Source of the DNA: Candidatus Gorgonimonas leptogorgiae
GTDB lineage: Bacteria > Pseudomonadota > Gammaproteobacteria > Pseudomonadales > Endozoicomonadaceae
Direction: 5' to 3'
Assembly: GCA_929200515.1 (NCBI GenBank)
Contig: CAKNAD010000030.1
Location: 1-17,163 of the forward strand
DNA length: 17,163 bases
Under the pieces are notes generated by a model that searched no databases, was not told the origin of the DNA, and worked only from the letters and a program-made list of their open reading frames with translations. Each line of letters starts with the position of its first letter. Positions within the stretch are counted from its first letter, which is position 1. The position numbers and the translations under genes were made by a program. Below, one piece after another: positions 15,418 through 17,163 of this stretch.

Positions 15418-15549
15418 TTGGAAATGCTGGTTTTCAACAAGTGATTGTAAGTTTTTAGCCAAGGCAATATTTCGTAGGTTTAGTATCGACTAAATCAAGA
15501 AATACTAATTACTTAGCCCTGAAATTTAGTGTTTTTATCTGCCATATAG
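15418..15549 (+). mobile_element. internally deleted copy 4 of the MITE-like repeat
   Basis: It starts at TTGGAAATGC, keeps CAAGTGATTGTAAGTTTTTAG, AGCCAAGGC, and GACTAAATCAAGAAATACTA, and then jumps directly to the 3' end (TTAGCCCTGAAATTTAG ... TTTTTATCTGCCATATA). About 100 bp of the centre, including the GCCC/GGGGC hairpin, is missing, and the outer bases of both termini are eroded. Confidence 0.68.
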
Positions 15550-15614
15550 GAACTTATAGCTATGAAAATAGTCTAAAAATATATGCACAGAAGATGGAAA
15601 TTGATAAATTTCAG

Positions 15615-15656
15615 CATCGACTCATATAAAAAGTACATCGACGCATATAAAAAGTA
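15615..15656 (+). repeat. tandem 21-bp duplication upstream of the ART candidate
   Basis: Two head-to-tail 21-bp units (15615-15635 and 15636-15656) differ at one base. Each reads CATCGAC, T or G, then CATATAAAAAGTA. The second holds TATAAA at 15646-15651, a possible -10 box. A period of 21 bp, two helical turns, would place two regulator sites on the same face of the DNA. Confidence 0.7.
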
Positions 15657-15659
15657 ATT

Positions 15660-15682
15660 GGTATTAATACCACAATAAAGGA
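15660..15682 (+). promoter_or_regulatory. 12-bp palindrome and ribosome binding site before the ART candidate
   Basis: GGTATTAATACC at 15660-15671 is a perfect palindrome placed where transcription would start if TATAAA at 15646-15651 is the -10 box, so it could be an operator. AAAGGA at 15677-15682 lies 9 nt before the ATG and fixes the start. Confidence 0.5.
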
Positions 15683-15691
15683 TTTTTTCTT

Positions 15692-16690
15692 ATGGATAGC
15701 ATACAACCAGGTCAAACTCAAAACGTAAAACAGACCAAAATAGATTCAACAATAAACCCGAATAGTAAAAAAGTTTCTGTAACCAAAAATGAACATTGTG
15801 ATAGCCTCACTACAAAAAAAGAAAATGCTTACGAAACATTAACTTGCGGACTATCTGAAATATATTTAACAGATAAATCCTTAGAAGAACGAACTATTAA
15901 GTTTTTAGAGTTTGTTTCCACAGCAACAAAAAAGTCTGTTATAAATTTACCAGGTAGTAAACATCATGGAAAATCTAGAGAAAAATACATAGAAGAAGAT
16001 CAGTATTTAACCTCATCAAAGAAAGATGGAGCTATGGATGATTCTATACGTAGATGCAGAGAAAAGGAAAAAGAATATCCGCCTACCAATATCTGTACCC
16101 ATGGCACTAACTTGTATTCATTTCTTATTGCTGCAAAAACATCCGATGGATACCTACTTCCCCTGAATAAACAAATCAAACGATTCGGCCCTGCACAAGC
16201 AGGAGAAAAAAGAGGCAATACAATGTTAAATAAAAAACATGTTAGTACAGTTGGACTTGGTTTTTATAAAAGTAATTTTCACGATGCTATTCAATATGCC
16301 GAAGACAATGCAGAATGTTTTTCACCTTCAAAGTTATTTGTTGATCAAATTTTAAATGATTACTGTCCAGAATTAGAATTAATTTCTAAAACTTACGAGA
16401 TCTTATCTGCAATACCTGTGGTGACTGTGGGCTATGGAATATCAAGAGGGGAGGTCAGTAGCACTATAAGCAATGAAGAGGTATATAAACGTATGCAAGT
16501 AAGAACAGTAGCGGTGCTTAACACAGAAATAAAAACTACTCTAGAAAAATTATTGCCTGAAATAAATCCAAATAGACAATTTAAAGTAGTGCTAATTTCT
16601 GAGCTTGAGCTCATTGATCACACCGAAAGAGAGAGTTATAAAGACACACCAGATTATATTAAATTAGGAATTATTGATCCTGAGAATTAA
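15692..16690 (+). CDS. candidate ADP-ribosyltransferase-fold protein
   Basis: This is a 332-residue cytosolic-type protein without signal peptide or membrane helix. Residues 1-45 are polar and disordered. The region 134-205 resembles the NAD-binding half of PARP/Tpt1-like ADP-ribosyltransferases: CTHGTN (136-140, candidate NAD-binding His137), a GYLLP strand (153-157), then STVGLGFYKS (185-194, candidate Tyr192) followed by a helix with AIQYAED, in the order seen in PARPs (GxGIYF and helix). The strand VVLISELELID (299-309) offers Glu304 or Glu306 as the catalytic acid, giving a possible H-Y-E triad. This is motif reading, not a proven homology. Flanking repeats and the mobile remnant downstream suggest an accessory gene. 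It could be a secreted effector or toxin, or an enzyme acting on nucleic acid; target unknown. Confidence 0.5.
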   Translation: MDSIQPGQTQNVKQTKIDSTINPNSKKVSVTKNEHCDSLTTKKENAYETLTCGLSEIYLTDKSLEERTIKFLEFVSTATKKSVINLPGSKHHGKSREKYIEEDQYLTSSKKDGAMDDSIRRCREKEKEYPPTNICTHGTNLYSFLIAAKTSDGYLLPLNKQIKRFGPAQAGEKRGNTMLNKKHVSTVGLGFYKSNFHDAIQYAEDNAECFSPSKLFVDQILNDYCPELELISKTYEILSAIPVVTVGYGISRGEVSSTISNEEVYKRMQVRTVAVLNTEIKTTLEKLLPEINPNRQFKVVLISELELIDHTERESYKDTPDYIKLGIIDPEN

Positions 16691-16835
16691 AGAATAAAAC
16701 TAAATTTACTGAAATGATTTTTGTATAGGATAGCTTTGAATAATTGAAAATATGGTAGAGTATGAAAGTTTCTTATTCTTCGTTTATATTTCAATACCCT
16801 ACTGAATATATATATCGTTAATTATGCAATAAGTT

Positions 16836-16857
16836 AAATATTTTATTAAATATTTTT
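16836..16857 (+). terminator. weak AT-only terminator after the ART candidate
   Basis: Two AAATATTT arms (self-complementary) are separated by TTAT and followed by a T-run. The stem contains no G or C, so its strength is doubtful. It lies 146 bp after the stop codon. Confidence 0.3.
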
Positions 16858-16876
16858 AACAATCATTACCAATGTA

Positions 16877-17135
16877 TAGTGAATTACCCGCCTTAAAAGC
16901 TGAAGCTTCTAGCTTCATCGGCTATTGCTATCAATAAAAGATAGACTTATATCCTATAAAAATTAAAATAGATTAAAACAAAGATAGCCTATTAATTAAA
17001 ATCAGTATAGACTACCGTGCAGGAAGGTGTATGTACACCTTAAGAGGCTATTTGGTATTGTTAATAATATTTAAAAATAGACTTTTTACCAATTAGTGCC
17101 GTAAAGCTTCGCCCTTTAGGGCGGGGATATAAGGC
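16877..17135 (+). mobile_element. probable IS200/IS605-type remnant without transposase
   Basis: The left part reads GTGAATTACCCGCC and then a hairpin TGAAGC-TTCTA-GCTTCA. The right part reads AAGCTTCGCCCTTTAGGGCG with a GCCC-TTTA-GGGC hairpin, ending GGGGATATAAGGC. Both ends look like those of IS200/IS605 elements, whose subterminal hairpins are recognised by the HUH transposase; the two ends are also roughly inverted repeats of each other. Between them are only about 190 bp, with no tnpA or tnpB. Inside are a perfect 8-bp stem AAGGTGTA/TACACCTT (17024-17041) and an enclosing ATAGCCT/AGGCTAT pair (16984-16990 and 17045-17051), reminiscent of the folded RNA at the tnpB 3' end. Family assignment is from recalled end sequences. 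Confidence 0.42.
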
Positions 17136-17163
17136 ATAAAAAACTTTACAAATTAATTAAATT

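Larger units (their letters stand above)
15063..15691. other. non-coding spacer between rpsB and the ART candidate
   Basis: This divergent spacer contains the rpsB promoter region (not resolved), an AT-rich stretch with the palindrome TACTTTAAAGTA near 15193, a 13-base sequence shared with the palindrome upstream of trxA (about 15320-15332), an internally deleted repeat copy (15418-15549), a weak second repeat end (about 15580-15617) and a tandem duplication with a palindrome directly before the last gene. No gene is seen. Confidence 0.55.
16691..17163. other. non-coding end of window
   Basis: No gene is supported. A pure-AT hairpin with a T-run (AAATATTT-TTAT-AAATATTTTT, 16836-16857) could end the preceding transcript. 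The rest is the probable IS200/IS605-type remnant at about 16877-17135 and AT-rich sequence. Confidence 0.5.

Noticed and set aside
15692..16690. Arginine-type (R-S-E) mono-ADP-ribosyltransferase such as those of the SidE family
   Set aside because: The first motif has His rather than Arg, and the middle motif GxGFYxS fits the H-Y-E type better, although ELE at 304-306 resembles an ExE motif; kept as a weaker alternative.
1..17163. CRISPR array, tRNA or rRNA genes, phage genes
   Set aside because: No regularly spaced repeat array, no cloverleaf or CCA-ended tRNA pattern, and no phage structural or integrase gene was seen. The 21-bp duplication at 15615-15656 has no spacer and only two units.

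Overview
The window looks like a piece of chromosome from an AT-rich gammaproteobacterium, probably a host-associated or intracellular one. This rests on the gamma-type RpsB, Tsf and long-form bL25 sequences, an SdaC-type amino acid permease, a zinc-free Gram-negative adenylate kinase, low GC (about 30% by eye), repeat-rich intergenic DNA, and several genes that look like host-interaction factors. A Legionellales-like lineage would fit, but no single marker here fixes the genus. The standard code is used: the rubredoxin reads TGG as Trp and its stop codon is TAA.

Layout. Positions 1-861 are non-coding and hold a 16-bp perfect inverted repeat, a terminator-like hairpin and a complete 271-bp repeat element with terminal inverted repeats. 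On the + strand follow an SdaC/TdcC-type permease, rdgB (ITP/XTP pyrophosphatase) and hemW (heme chaperone), closely spaced. trxA converges on hemW from the - strand. A 690-bp spacer holds inverted repeats and a second complete (272-bp) copy of the repeat element. On the - strand, 5022-9018 carries four unrecognised genes: a disordered protein ending in a J domain, and three proteins that each have one predicted two-helix membrane hairpin followed by a long helical domain; two of these three look like diverged paralogues. Upstream of them, also on the - strand, are uppP, a truncated repeat copy, tsaB and adk. A 58-residue rubredoxin gene sits alone on the + strand, diverging from adk and converging on rplY. 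Then, on the - strand, come rplY, tsf and rpsB; RpsB has an unusual tail of about 160 residues rich in Lys, Ala, Ser and Thr. The last third holds an internally deleted repeat copy, a tandem 21-bp duplication plus a 12-bp palindrome, and a + strand gene for a candidate ADP-ribosyltransferase-fold protein. The window ends in a probable IS200/IS605-type remnant with no transposase but with structured ends.

How the genes work together. The recognisable genes are housekeeping: translation (rpsB, tsf, rplY, tsaB), nucleotide balance and sanitation (adk, rdgB), envelope lipid-carrier recycling (uppP), redox and heme (trxA, rubredoxin, hemW), and amino acid uptake. The accessory material (the 5022-9018 cluster and the ART candidate) is the least explained. 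Its disordered polar N termini, membrane hairpins, J domain and possible NAD-dependent fold suggest, as inference only, proteins that act on a host cell or on the bacterial surface. The repeat family with 271/272-bp full copies is the clearest undescribed structural signal.
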